Source: Candidatus Sulfurimonas marisnigri (GTDB taxonomy: Bacteria; Campylobacterota; Campylobacteria; Campylobacterales; Sulfurimonadaceae). Taken from it: a stretch of DNA of 64,000 bases. The DNA lies in contig NZ_CP054493.1 in assembly GCF_015265475.1 (NCBI RefSeq), positions 558,001-622,000 on the forward strand, in the 5' to 3' direction. Numbering within the stretch: the stretch's first letter is position 1; the number at the start of each line of letters is the position of its first letter. Position numbers and translations under genes: made by a program. The notes under the pieces are model-generated. The model worked only from the letters and a program-made list of their open reading frames with translations. It did not search any database and was not told the DNA's origin. Shown here one piece after another: positions 30,425-39,816 of this stretch.

Positions 30425-31672
30425 TTATATTTTTTTGTTTTTTAAAGCAATCTTTGTTGAAGCAATAACGGATAATAAAATAAACATAAGCATAAAGATA
30501 TTGTTATAAGGTTTCATTAATAAGATTATGTCACCAAATCCGTCAAAATATGTAATTGAAAAAAACACAGTGCCAAGTGAAAAATATAATGCTTGAGTTT
30601 TTAAGGCATACAAAAGAGATATAACACTGCCCAGCAACAATAGGTACCCGACAATTCCATATCTCGCTAATATATCAAGGTGCTGGTTGTGAAATGTCCT
30701 AACCCAAGCCCCTTTACTTGGATGAGTTTTTGTATATTTTACAAATTCATCAATATGGTCACCAACCCCAACACCAAAAATCGGATTTTTCTTTAATATG
30801 TCAGCTGCTGCATACCATACGTATAGTCTGGCTCCCCAGCTTCCGGAAAAGTTTGTTTTTTCCAAGTTTTTTAAATCATTAATTCCAGTTTGAAATCGGG
30901 CCAGTTTATTGAATGAAACAAGCATGTACCAACTCGCAAAAATAACAATAATAAAACTAAAGAGTATTTTTGGATTAGTAAGGTGTTTTCTATATAGAAT
31001 TAACAAAACTCCTATAGTTATAAAAAATGAGAGTTGTCCTGCTCTTCCATTGTTTATAAAAATTCCTATCAAGCACAAAACTGCGATTATTAAAAAAACA
31101 GTTTTTATAATTTTTAATTTATTATAGTAAGCTATAAATACAGAAGATAAAAAACCGATAGCCATCAATGGGGTTGTAATAGCATAAGCCAATATTCCTC
31201 TTGGATTCTTAACCCCTGTAGGGTTTGTCGTATGATCAATTATATGAATAAGATCAAGATGAATCAAAATTGAAAAGATAGCATAAATACCTAAGCTAAT
31301 AACAAATATGTGTAACCCATTTCTAGCCTGCTCTGCATTTAGTGCAGTAAAAAGAACCGGCACTATAATCCAATAGTACTTATAATATGTTAAAGCTTTT
31401 TTTGCATCTTCAAAATTGTCTGTCCAGAGCAGGGAGAAATATGAGTAGGCAAAAAATAAAAGTATCATTAATAGCGGTTTAAAATAAAATATTGCTTTTA
31501 GTTTTGAAAAAAAACCTCTGTTCTTAGCAATTATTAGCCACCAAATCAATAAAATAACACTTAGTCCACCCATTTGACCATTTAAAAAATTCCAAGGCAT
31601 TAAAAAGATATATAGATAGATATAGCTTATAAAATAATTTTCTTTTCTTTTATTTATCACTGCTTCTATCAT
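30425..31672 (-). CDS. waaL: O-antigen ligase family membrane protein
   Basis: 415 residues with about ten to twelve transmembrane helices and one long periplasmic loop in the second half. That loop holds RTFHNQHLDILARYGI, the conserved His region of the Wzy_C/WaaL family; NNGRAGQ precedes it. It joins polymer or other glycan to the lipid A core at the periplasmic face. A Wzy polymerase would look similar, but the neighbouring core genes favour ligase. Shares its first base with the end of the epimerase gene upstream on the same strand. Confidence 0.8.
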   Translation of the reverse strand: MIEAVINKRKENYFISYIYLYIFLMPWNFLNGQMGGLSVILLIWWLIIAKNRGFFSKLKAIFYFKPLLMILLFFAYSYFSLLWTDNFEDAKKALTYYKYYWIIVPVLFTALNAEQARNGLHIFVISLGIYAIFSILIHLDLIHIIDHTTNPTGVKNPRGILAYAITTPLMAIGFLSSVFIAYYNKLKIIKTVFLIIAVLCLIGIFINNGRAGQLSFFITIGVLLILYRKHLTNPKILFSFIIVIFASWYMLVSFNKLARFQTGINDLKNLEKTNFSGSWGARLYVWYAAADILKKNPIFGVGVGDHIDEFVKYTKTHPSKGAWVRTFHNQHLDILARYGIVGYLLLLGSVISLLYALKTQALYFSLGTVFFSITYFDGFGDIILLMKPYNNIFMLMFILLSVIASTKIALKNKKI

Positions 31673-32508
31673 TAACTAATTCCATTTTCAAATTTGATTT
31701 TTTCAAAAATATATTTTTCTACTTTTTTAAAAGAGTAGCTTCCGACTATATTTAATAATATTTTATTTTTGGATATAGAAACCATTAACTCATTTTTTTC
31801 AATATTTTTAGTATTAAGCTCAATATTGTGTTTTCGCAAATAATCAAGTATATATAAGATTGACTTACCCTGACCTGTTCCTATATTTATTATTGGCATA
31901 GATTTTATTTGTAATATCTTTTTATAGCTATGCACAATATCGTCAATATGAATAAAATCTCTTATAGCCTCACCATTATTTACAAGAGTTAAGGTTTTAT
32001 TTTGTTTGTAAGTATTTATTATTTTTGAAATAACCGAGAAGTTGTCATTTTCTCCATACATGTTAAAAACTCTTGCGATTGTATAGTCAATATTGTTGTC
32101 TTGTGCAAACTTTTCAATCAGCTTTTCATTGGCTATTTTTAGCGAAGCGTGCAAGCTTAGCGGGTAAGTCTCATCATCTTCAGAGCAAGATGTATTGTTG
32201 CCGTAAACGGAGCTGCTACTTGTATAAATTATTTTATTAATAGAAATTGCGTTTAATTTTATGTATTCTAAAATTGTAGCTGTAGTTGTTATACTTCTGT
32301 TGATATACTCAAGCGGATTATCCAAAATATATAGTTTAGTTGCTATTTGGAATTGATTAAATATAATGTTTATTTTTTCATAATCTTTAAAAGAAATATC
32401 GTTGAAAACTTCAAGATTTAAAGAAGATATTAGCAGTGTGTTGTGTAAATTTTTTTGCAAATGTTTAGATAGATTACTATTTTTTCCAATGATTATATTA
32501 AGTGTCAT
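31672..32508 (-). CDS. NAD(P)-dependent sugar epimerase/dehydratase-like protein with altered catalytic residue
   Basis: 278 residues, extended SDR fold: TSSSSVYGNN after strand beta5, ARVFNMYGE and RDFIHIDDIV are typical. Two key elements are unusual. The N-terminal glycine motif is degenerate (IIGKNSNLSKHL instead of GxxGxxG), and the catalytic Y-x3-K reads H-A-S-L-K in SLHASLKIANEK, so Tyr is replaced by His. It may be a low-activity or non-catalytic homologue. It is the second gene (in transcription order) before waaL in a five-gene minus-strand operon. Confidence 0.75.
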   Translation of the reverse strand: MTLNIIIGKNSNLSKHLQKNLHNTLLISSLNLEVFNDISFKDYEKINIIFNQFQIATKLYILDNPLEYINRSITTTATILEYIKLNAISINKIIYTSSSSVYGNNTSCSEDDETYPLSLHASLKIANEKLIEKFAQDNNIDYTIARVFNMYGENDNFSVISKIINTYKQNKTLTLVNNGEAIRDFIHIDDIVHSYKKILQIKSMPIINIGTGQGKSILYILDYLRKHNIELNTKNIEKNELMVSISKNKILLNIVGSYSFKKVEKYIFEKIKFENGIS

Positions 32509-32515
32509 TCGTTTT

Positions 32516-33580
32516 TTACTTCAAAATTTCTAAATATTTTTTTATCTCTTTTTCTTCAGAGAATACTTCTTTTATAATATTGTTGTTGTCTTTTGTTACT
32601 TCTTTTTCTTTTTCTATATTTCTACATGTAGATAATAGCTGTGAACTTAAATCTTCTATATCTCTGTTTTTGCACAGATGAAACTTTAGTCCCAACTCTT
32701 TAAGCTCTGGAAATGAAGTGTTTTCATATGCAAAACAGATAAGATTATTTGCCAAAGCTTCTCTAAAAGACAAACTTAGCCCCTCACCGTAACTAGGAAA
32801 AAGAAAGATATCAGCCTGATGAAGATACTCTTCAACATTATTTGTAAATCCAATAAACTCCACTTTATCCTTATATTCTATATCTTTATAGAATTTTAAA
32901 AATTTTTCTTTATATTCCTCATCATAACCGCCGACTATATACAGTTTAAAATCTATTTGGTTGTTAATAAGCACTTTACATGCACTGATTGCATCAGTTT
33001 GACCTTTTGCATCAGCAATTCTTCCCGTGTGGAGAATGTTTATTCCATTGTGGGGGATATGTTTAGATTCATTGAATTTAAATGATGAATATATCATTTG
33101 AGATTTAGTGTTTTTACCAAATGGAATGATATGGTCTACATTTTTTTCTAAGTGCTTAGAGGTTGATATATGATAGTTTACATCGCTGTAGATAAGTTTA
33201 TGAAACCAATCTTTTTTGGGTGTTGATTTTGTTGTGCTATGTCTGATTAACAGGTTTATATCAAGTCCTAAAAATGCAAAGTAGAGAGATTTTAGTTCAC
33301 TTGCACCAAAAAAGACAACATTTTTAATCCCATGTTCTTTAATGATTTTTCTACTTTTTGTTATAAGACTAAAGCCTAGGTTGCTTCTAAAAGAGATAGT
33401 TTCAAATGCAATATTATCTTCATCTTTTAGTTTCTCATGCATAAAACTATTCTCTTTAACAACTATAATTGTTTTCATATGTGGAACTAGTTTTTTAGCA
33501 AAAGAGATAGCATCTAGCTCCATTCCTCCGCGATATGGAGAGAGGCAAATAACAGCTGTAGGTTGTTTAGTTATTTCCAA
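32516..33580 (-). CDS. GT4-family glycosyltransferase
   Basis: 354 residues. The N-terminal domain begins with LSPYRGGMELDA (acceptor glycine loop); the C-terminal domain has ILHTGRIADAKGQTD and FPSYGEGLSLSFREAL, which carries the E-x7-E signature. Typical GT-B retaining glycosyltransferase. It overlaps the end of the next-upstream epimerase gene by 10 bases. Donor sugar unknown. Confidence 0.87.
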   Translation of the reverse strand: MEITKQPTAVICLSPYRGGMELDAISFAKKLVPHMKTIIVVKENSFMHEKLKDEDNIAFETISFRSNLGFSLITKSRKIIKEHGIKNVVFFGASELKSLYFAFLGLDINLLIRHSTTKSTPKKDWFHKLIYSDVNYHISTSKHLEKNVDHIIPFGKNTKSQMIYSSFKFNESKHIPHNGINILHTGRIADAKGQTDAISACKVLINNQIDFKLYIVGGYDEEYKEKFLKFYKDIEYKDKVEFIGFTNNVEEYLHQADIFLFPSYGEGLSLSFREALANNLICFAYENTSFPELKELGLKFHLCKNRDIEDLSSQLLSTCRNIEKEKEVTKDNNNIIKEVFSEEKEIKKYLEILK

Positions 33581-34437
33581 TTATTGGCTCTCATCTTTTC
33601 AATGTAATCTATAATGCTTTTGGTTGGTTTCCACCCTAGAGCCTCTGTTTTAGCACTTATCACGTCAGCTGTCATTCTGTTGCCTTTTCTCTCCGGAAGC
33701 ATCTGTATCTCACCGCCATACATTTGAGCAATCTCTTTTATGCTGTAGGCTTCCGGACTTCCTATTCCAAACTCATCTCCATAACCATTTTCACCGACTA
33801 AAATCAATCCATTGATTATGTCATCAATATGGGTGAAATTTCTCTTTTGAGCGCCTGGGCTAACTATGGTCAGAGGCTCGTTGTTTTTCATTTTCTCTTT
33901 AAATAAAGCAATAAGGGTGGCATATTTTCCGGTTTGAATCTCTCTTGAACCATATACATTGTAAAAGTACGTTATTGCATAAGGTACATTAAACCAAGCT
34001 CCGTAATTTTGTACAAGTTCGGTGTTTGTAGCTTTTGTCCAAGCGTAAGGCGATGCGCTTCTCCCTAGTCCGCCATCACCAAATTTTGTACTGCTCCCTG
34101 CATAAAGTATTTTACACCCATGCTTTCTGACAAACTCTAGAACTGCAAAAATACCGTCTTTGTTGAATTTCCAAACTTTTTCTATATCATCAAAGCTCTG
34201 CTCAACTCTGCTGTATTCACCAAGATGGTAAACCATGTCCGGAGCGAACTCTATGAGCTTTTCTATGTCGGCAGTCAGACCTTCTATGTAAGTTACATTA
34301 TTAACATGATTCTCTTTTGAGCCTGTAAAGTAGTTGTCCAAAGAGTAAACATCATTGTTTTTATCTTGCGCTAATCTTTCACATAGGTGGCTTCCAACAA
34401 ATCCTGCTCCACCTGTAACTAGTATCTTTTTTTTCAT
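33571..34437 (-). CDS. NAD-dependent nucleotide-sugar epimerase (GalE-like SDR)
   Basis: 288 residues: VTGGAGFVGSHL at the N-terminus (NAD), SSTKFGD, catalytic SPYAWTKA (Tyr-x3-Lys), YNVYG and THIDDII. All SDR catalytic elements are intact, unlike the other epimerase of this operon. Likely acts on a UDP- or GDP-sugar to supply donors for the adjacent GT4 and GT32 enzymes; exact sugar unknown. Confidence 0.88.
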   Translation of the reverse strand: MKKKILVTGGAGFVGSHLCERLAQDKNNDVYSLDNYFTGSKENHVNNVTYIEGLTADIEKLIEFAPDMVYHLGEYSRVEQSFDDIEKVWKFNKDGIFAVLEFVRKHGCKILYAGSSTKFGDGGLGRSASPYAWTKATNTELVQNYGAWFNVPYAITYFYNVYGSREIQTGKYATLIALFKEKMKNNEPLTIVSPGAQKRNFTHIDDIINGLILVGENGYGDEFGIGSPEAYSIKEIAQMYGGEIQMLPERKGNRMTADVISAKTEALGWKPTKSIIDYIEKMRANNWK

Positions 34438-34444
34438 ATTCTGT

Positions 34445-35218
34445 TTAGCCTTTTATTAGATCTTCTTTTTTTGCATGAGTCCACTTGCCTCTTGGTTTAT
34501 CAATGTACTGAAAATACTCATTTGTAAAACTACCTTGAACACAAGTTATTCGGTAAAATCTGTGATTAACTTTCTTGTCTGAAATGGCAATATTTAATAC
34601 ACTTGGACCTGTCAAGTCATAAACACCGCTTCCCAACTTTTTATTTACTATGTTGTCTACAATAATGTTGAGGCTTTTTTCTAAAACGGGATTATTTTTT
34701 TGGCTAGCTATAAAGTAGTTGCTATAGTGCTGTTTTGTTAGTAAGAAGACCTCTGTATCATCAGGTTTGATTATTTTAGATAGTGGCCATACAAGATGAG
34801 CATCAATATCCATGTATGTTCCGCCAATATGGTTAAGAACAAACATTCTCCAAAAATCAGCTTGTGAAGCACCATCTGTCAGTTGTTCAAATGCCTCGCT
34901 CATCTCTTTTGGAGCATTAGTTTTCATATACTCTAGTCTTGCCTCTGTGCTTACATAACGATACTCATGGTCTAAAGACATAAGACGATTAAACAAGTAG
35001 TTTAAATATACAGGCAAACTTACATTGTTCGTGTAGTTTGTTTGCCAAATGATTTTTGGAATCTTACTTATTTTTTTTGATGCAAAAATAGGTTTGCTGA
35101 TTTCAGGAATCTTAAAACGCTTTTTTGGAAAAATATAATGAAACGGATAACATAAAGTTTTGGTAATTGTTCCCAATACTTTAATTAGACGATTTGCAAC
35201 TATAATTGGAAATGACAT
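34445..35218 (-). CDS. GT32-like (OCH1-type, DxD) glycosyltransferase
   Basis: 257 residues. After a basic N-terminus, KIPKIIWQTNY and ASQADFWRMFVLNHIGGTYMD are the hallmarks of the DXD sugar-binding family; the metal site is MDIDAHL (Asp-Ile-Asp). First gene of the minus-strand operon running down to waaL. The promoter should lie in the 159-bp divergent gap to msbA. Confidence 0.85.
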   Translation of the reverse strand: MSFPIIVANRLIKVLGTITKTLCYPFHYIFPKKRFKIPEISKPIFASKKISKIPKIIWQTNYTNNVSLPVYLNYLFNRLMSLDHEYRYVSTEARLEYMKTNAPKEMSEAFEQLTDGASQADFWRMFVLNHIGGTYMDIDAHLVWPLSKIIKPDDTEVFLLTKQHYSNYFIASQKNNPVLEKSLNIIVDNIVNKKLGSGVYDLTGPSVLNIAISDKKVNHRFYRITCVQGSFTNEYFQYIDKPRGKWTHAKKEDLIKG

Positions 35219-35377
35219 TCATTGCCCCATAGAGATTTAAATTACAAAAAATGTTTCCAAATTTGTAAAAGAATAATAGCAAAAATATGTTTTGATTTAC
35301 TTGAAAGTGTTCTTTGCGTAAAGGGCAAATTATTTTATTTATTGTAATATACACTTATTAGTTTCCTGGAGATATAT

Positions 35378-37090
35378 TTGAAAAAAGTTTTAAAAAGATT
35401 TTTCCCATACATAAAAGAGTACAAATTACAATATTTTTTAGTTTTAATAGGGATAATCTTAACTGTAAGTGCTACAGCGGCAACGGCACATATTATGAAA
35501 CCGTTAATGGATGATATGTTTATAAACCGAAAAGAGGAGATGTTGTTTTTTATCCCTCTTGGGCTGATTGCAATTTATTTCTTAAAGGCAATTGGTCGCT
35601 ACATACAGTCAGTCTATATGAGTTATATAGGTCAGCATATAGTAACCAGGTTTAGAGAGATTTTACTCGAAAAAATGATAAATCTAGATATGGGATTTTT
35701 ATACCTAAATAGAAGCGGTGAGTTGATTTCTCGTGTTACAAATGATATTGGTAGAATTCAGTATTTTGTGGCAAGTATGCTTCCCGAGCTGTTTCGTGAG
35801 AGCTTGACGGTAGTTGCTCTTATAGGGTATGTTATATATTTAAATGCACATTTGGCATTCTACTCTTTAGTTGTTTTGCCTGTAGTTATTTATCCTCTTA
35901 TTTTAATAGCAAGAAAGTTAAAAAAATATTCCCACCGTTCACAAAATAAAAATGCTGATGTTGTAACAAGGCTTACGGAAGTTTTCAACAACAGTGAAAT
36001 AATTAAAGCAAATGCTACTGAAAAGTATGAACTAAACCGTTTTAGTGTTCAAAACTGGCAATTTTTCAAGATAAATATGAAAGCAGTTTATGTTGGAGAA
36101 ATAGTTTCCCCTATGTTGGAGATTATCGGTGCTATTGGGCTTGCCGCAGTTATTTTTATAGGCGGGAGAGAAGTTTATGAAAATAATATGACTGTAGGTG
36201 AGTTTACAGCATTTTTAACAGCTGTTGGACTTGTTTTTCAACCTGTGCGTCGTATTGGGTCAATATACTCTAAGATTCAAGATGCAGTTGCTGCTAGTGA
36301 GAGAGTTTTTGAAGTATTAGATACAAAAAGTAAAATCCAAGATGGAGAGAAACTTCTTCAAGAAGATATTGTACATGTAGAGTTTAAAAATGTAAAACTA
36401 AAGTACGAAAACGATTACGCACTAAATAATATTAATATAGATATAAAACAGGGTGAAAACATAGCTCTTGTTGGGGATAGTGGTGGAGGTAAATCTACCT
36501 TTATAAACATGCTTATACGCTTTTATGACCCAGACAGTGGAGAGATATTAGTGAATGGAACTAATATAAAAGATTATAAACAAAATTCGCTCAAACATCA
36601 TGTATCTTTAGTTACGCAAAGAATTTATATATTTCAAGACACTCTTGCTGCAAATGTTGCTTATGGTGAAGAGAATATAGATGAACAAAAAGTTATAGAA
36701 GCTTTAGAGTTGGCAGATGCTTCTAGTTTTGTCTCATCTCTTGAAAATGGAATTTATACAAAGATGGAAGAGTTTGGTGCTAATCTCTCGGGTGGACAGC
36801 GTCAACGTGTTGCAATTGCTAGGGCAATTTATAAACACTCATCCCTGCTTCTTTTTGATGAAGCAACGTCAGCACTTGATAATGAGAGTGAAAAAAGAAT
36901 ACAAGAAGCTTTGAACGAATACACTAAAGATAAGATTACTGTAACTATTGCACATAGATTAAGTACTATTGAGCATGCTGATAAAATTTTAGTAATGCAA
37001 AAAGGTAAGATAGTCGCGAGTGGAACACATAGTGAACTTTTGATAGAGTCAGAGGTTTATCAAAGATTAGCAGGAAAGTTTAAAAATTAA
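35378..37090 (+). CDS. msbA: MsbA-type lipid/LPS ABC exporter (fused membrane and ATPase domains)
   Basis: 570 residues, TTG start with GGAG 7-8 bases upstream. Six transmembrane helices in residues ~15-300, then an ATPase with Walker A GDSGGGKST, signature LSGGQRQR, Walker B LLLFDEATSAL and the H-loop IAHRLST. A homodimer flips lipid A-core across the inner membrane. Its position next to the LPS region fits MsbA better than a drug exporter. A drug or peptide exporter remains possible. Confidence 0.85.
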   Translation: MKKVLKRFFPYIKEYKLQYFLVLIGIILTVSATAATAHIMKPLMDDMFINRKEEMLFFIPLGLIAIYFLKAIGRYIQSVYMSYIGQHIVTRFREILLEKMINLDMGFLYLNRSGELISRVTNDIGRIQYFVASMLPELFRESLTVVALIGYVIYLNAHLAFYSLVVLPVVIYPLILIARKLKKYSHRSQNKNADVVTRLTEVFNNSEIIKANATEKYELNRFSVQNWQFFKINMKAVYVGEIVSPMLEIIGAIGLAAVIFIGGREVYENNMTVGEFTAFLTAVGLVFQPVRRIGSIYSKIQDAVAASERVFEVLDTKSKIQDGEKLLQEDIVHVEFKNVKLKYENDYALNNINIDIKQGENIALVGDSGGGKSTFINMLIRFYDPDSGEILVNGTNIKDYKQNSLKHHVSLVTQRIYIFQDTLAANVAYGEENIDEQKVIEALELADASSFVSSLENGIYTKMEEFGANLSGGQRQRVAIARAIYKHSSLLLFDEATSALDNESEKRIQEALNEYTKDKITVTIAHRLSTIEHADKILVMQKGKIVASGTHSELLIESEVYQRLAGKFKN

Positions 37091-37155
37091 ATTAATCAGT
37101 ATTTCAAGACTTTTTAGAGATAATCGCTGTAATTAATAAGAAATGGACTATAAAT

Positions 37156-38523
37156 ATGTTAGATTTTGCAAAATTTACAAAGTACTCAAAACCGGGCCCG
37201 CGCTATACAAGTTATCCAACAGCATTGGAGTTTAGCGATGCTTACGGTTATGATGAATATATAAATAAGCTTGAATCTCAGGATTCATCACGTCCAATTA
37301 GTCTTTACTTCCATCTCCCTTTTTGTAGAAATGCATGTTACTTCTGTGGATGTAATGTTGTATTTACCTCAAAAGAGGACAAGATGATTCGTTATGTTGA
37401 CTATCTAAAGAGAGAGTTAAAAATACTATCTTCACATATTGATTGTAATCGTGAAGTTTTGCAAATGCACTTTGGTGGCGGTACACCTACATTTTTTAGT
37501 GCTTCTCAACTTGGAGAGATTATTAAAGAGATTAAAAAAACATTTCCAAATTTTAGAGAAGATGCTGAGATTAGTTGTGAGATTGATCCTAGACATATAG
37601 ATGAAGATCAAATGCGTGTTATGAGCGAAGAGGGTTTTAACCGTGTAAGTTTTGGTATTCAAGATTTTAATGAAAAAGTGCAAACGGCAGTTCATAGGGT
37701 TCAGCCTTATGAGATGACAAAGGCTGCTATGGACTTAGCTAGAAAATACAATATGGTCTCTGTAAATGTTGACCTTATTTATGGACTTCCTTTTCAATCA
37801 TTAGAGACTTTTAAAGAGACTCTAGACCTCTCTTTGACACTAAGCCCAGACAGATTTGCAGTATTTAACTATGCTCACGTTCCATGGCTTAAAAAGACCA
37901 TGAGAAAGATAGATGAGACAACCCTTCCTCTTCCTGATGAAAAGCTTCAAATTATGCAGTATACAATCGATTTTTTAACTTCAAATGGTTATCGAATGGT
38001 TGGGATGGACCACTTTGCTAAGCCTGAAGATGAGTTGTTTAAAGCAATAGACAAGGGTGAGCTTCATAGAAACTTTCAAGGATATACTACAAAAGGTGGA
38101 GCTGATTTAGTTGGAGTAGGTCTAACTTCGATTGGCGAGGGTGTAGATAGTTACAACCAAAACTTTAAAGATATGAAAGAGTATGAAGCGGCTATTGATG
38201 CTGGAAAACTCCCTTTTGAACGTGGTGTTGTTTTGAACGAAGATGATTTGATTCGCCAATATGTGATAATGGAACTTATGAGTAACTTTAAACTTGATAT
38301 AAATAGGTTTAATGAAAAGTTTGATGTTGAATTTAAAACTTATTTTGCAGATGCAATTGAGGCGCTAAAACCTTTTGCTGAAGATGATCTATTAACTATG
38401 GATGAGAGTAAGATAGAGTGTAGTCATACAGGCACTCTGCTTATTAGAAATATTTGTATGCCATTTGATGCATATATGAAAAAGCATGCAGCAAGCTCTA
38501 AAGCATTCTCTAAAACGGTATAA
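37156..38523 (+). CDS. hemN: Oxygen-independent coproporphyrinogen III oxidase
   Basis: Radical-SAM enzyme of haem synthesis that decarboxylates coproporphyrinogen III without oxygen. 455 residues; the cluster motif CRNACYFC (Cys-x3-Cys-x2-Cys, ~61-68), with a further Cys right after it as in true HemN, GGGTPTF, and the C-terminal HemN domain. The length distinguishes it from the shorter HemW. The next gene starts 3 bases after the stop. Confidence 0.95.
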   Translation: MLDFAKFTKYSKPGPRYTSYPTALEFSDAYGYDEYINKLESQDSSRPISLYFHLPFCRNACYFCGCNVVFTSKEDKMIRYVDYLKRELKILSSHIDCNREVLQMHFGGGTPTFFSASQLGEIIKEIKKTFPNFREDAEISCEIDPRHIDEDQMRVMSEEGFNRVSFGIQDFNEKVQTAVHRVQPYEMTKAAMDLARKYNMVSVNVDLIYGLPFQSLETFKETLDLSLTLSPDRFAVFNYAHVPWLKKTMRKIDETTLPLPDEKLQIMQYTIDFLTSNGYRMVGMDHFAKPEDELFKAIDKGELHRNFQGYTTKGGADLVGVGLTSIGEGVDSYNQNFKDMKEYEAAIDAGKLPFERGVVLNEDDLIRQYVIMELMSNFKLDINRFNEKFDVEFKTYFADAIEALKPFAEDDLLTMDESKIECSHTGTLLIRNICMPFDAYMKKHAASSKAFSKTV

Positions 38524-38526
38524 AAA

Positions 38527-39810
38527 TTGAGTAAAACGCCACAAGATATTTTTGATTACGCTACTACTACAGATGACTGTATAAAGTGTGGAAAGTGTAT
38601 CCCTGTTTGCACAATCCACAATGTAAATGCAGATGAGGTTACATCTCCACGTGGTTTTTTGGACCTTCTTGGTGCATATCAAAGAGGAAATTTAGAGTTA
38701 GATAAAAATGTAAAAGACATTTTTGAAAGCTGTTTTTTATGTACTAACTGTGTTGAAGTCTGTCCAAAATCTATCCCTACTGATATGGTTATAGAACAAG
38801 TTCGTTCAGACATAGGTAAAAAGTTTGGAATAGCTTGGTATAAAAAAGCTTTCTTCTTACTTCTTCGTCACCGCTGGCTAAATGATATAGCTTTTAAACT
38901 TGGTTGGACTTTTCAAACATGCGGTTTTAAAATAAAAGCAGATATAAACTCAATGAACTCTCGCTTTAATCTTCCAATGTTAAAAACAGATAGACTTCTT
39001 CCGAGTTTAACAAAAACATCATTTTTAAACTCTCATAAAGAGAATATAGATAATGGTGGGAAAAGAAAAGTAGCTATTTTCATAGGATGTTTGGGTAACT
39101 ATAACTATAAAGAAGTTGGAAATGGTCTTTTAGAGATTTTAGAACATTTGGAGATTGATGTATTTTTAGCAAAAGATCAAAAGTGTTGTTCTGCACCGGC
39201 TTATTTTACTGGTGATTTTGATACAGTAGACAATAATGCTAAATATAACATTGAGTACTTTGAGAGTTTTTCTAAAGATGTTGAAGCTATAATTATTCCA
39301 GAAGCTACATGTAGCGCTATGATAAAAATAGACTATGAACACTACTTTCACGACCAACCAGAGTGGAAAGCTAGAGCAAAAGCTTTAAAAGATAAAATCT
39401 TTATGGCAACAGAATGGTTGCAGCACCATACCCATCTGGAGCAACTTTTGGCTTCAAAGAAAAAAAGCACGAAAATAATAACTTACCATGACCCTTGTCA
39501 CGCTAAAAAGATGCAGGGAATTCATCAAGAGCCTAGAAATCTTATACGCAAAAACTACAATATTGTTGAGATGAGTGATCCAAATGCCTGCTGTGGATTT
39601 GGTGGTGTGACTATGCAGAGTGAAAAGTTTCATTTTGCAAAAGCTGCCGGTATTCCAAAAGCTTCAATGATTGAGAAAACTAAAGCAGATGTGGTTAGTG
39701 CAGAGTGTAGCGCATGTAGAATGCAGATAAACTCCTCTATGAGCTATTCCGGGGTAGACACAGTGTTTAAAAACCCTATTGAGCTTATCGCTGAAGCTTT
39801 AAGAAAATAG
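38527..39810 (+). CDS. (Fe-S)-binding CCG-domain protein, GlcF/HdrD-like
   Basis: 427 residues, TTG start. Two ferredoxin-type 4Fe-4S motifs at the N-terminus (CIKCGKCIPVC and CFLCTNCVEVCPKSIP), then two cysteine-rich CCG domains (GCLGNYNY ... KCCSAP and DPCHAKKMQG ... NACCGFGG). This is the architecture of glycolate oxidase iron-sulfur subunit, anaerobic G3P dehydrogenase subunit C and HdrD. No flavin dehydrogenase partner is adjacent; it is sandwiched between hemN and lgt with 3- and 6-base gaps. It may pass electrons to or from a quinone or thiol; the substrate is unknown. Confidence 0.85.
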   Translation: MSKTPQDIFDYATTTDDCIKCGKCIPVCTIHNVNADEVTSPRGFLDLLGAYQRGNLELDKNVKDIFESCFLCTNCVEVCPKSIPTDMVIEQVRSDIGKKFGIAWYKKAFFLLLRHRWLNDIAFKLGWTFQTCGFKIKADINSMNSRFNLPMLKTDRLLPSLTKTSFLNSHKENIDNGGKRKVAIFIGCLGNYNYKEVGNGLLEILEHLEIDVFLAKDQKCCSAPAYFTGDFDTVDNNAKYNIEYFESFSKDVEAIIIPEATCSAMIKIDYEHYFHDQPEWKARAKALKDKIFMATEWLQHHTHLEQLLASKKKSTKIITYHDPCHAKKMQGIHQEPRNLIRKNYNIVEMSDPNACCGFGGVTMQSEKFHFAKAAGIPKASMIEKTKADVVSAECSACRMQINSSMSYSGVDTVFKNPIELIAEALRK

Positions 39811-39816
39811 ACATAT

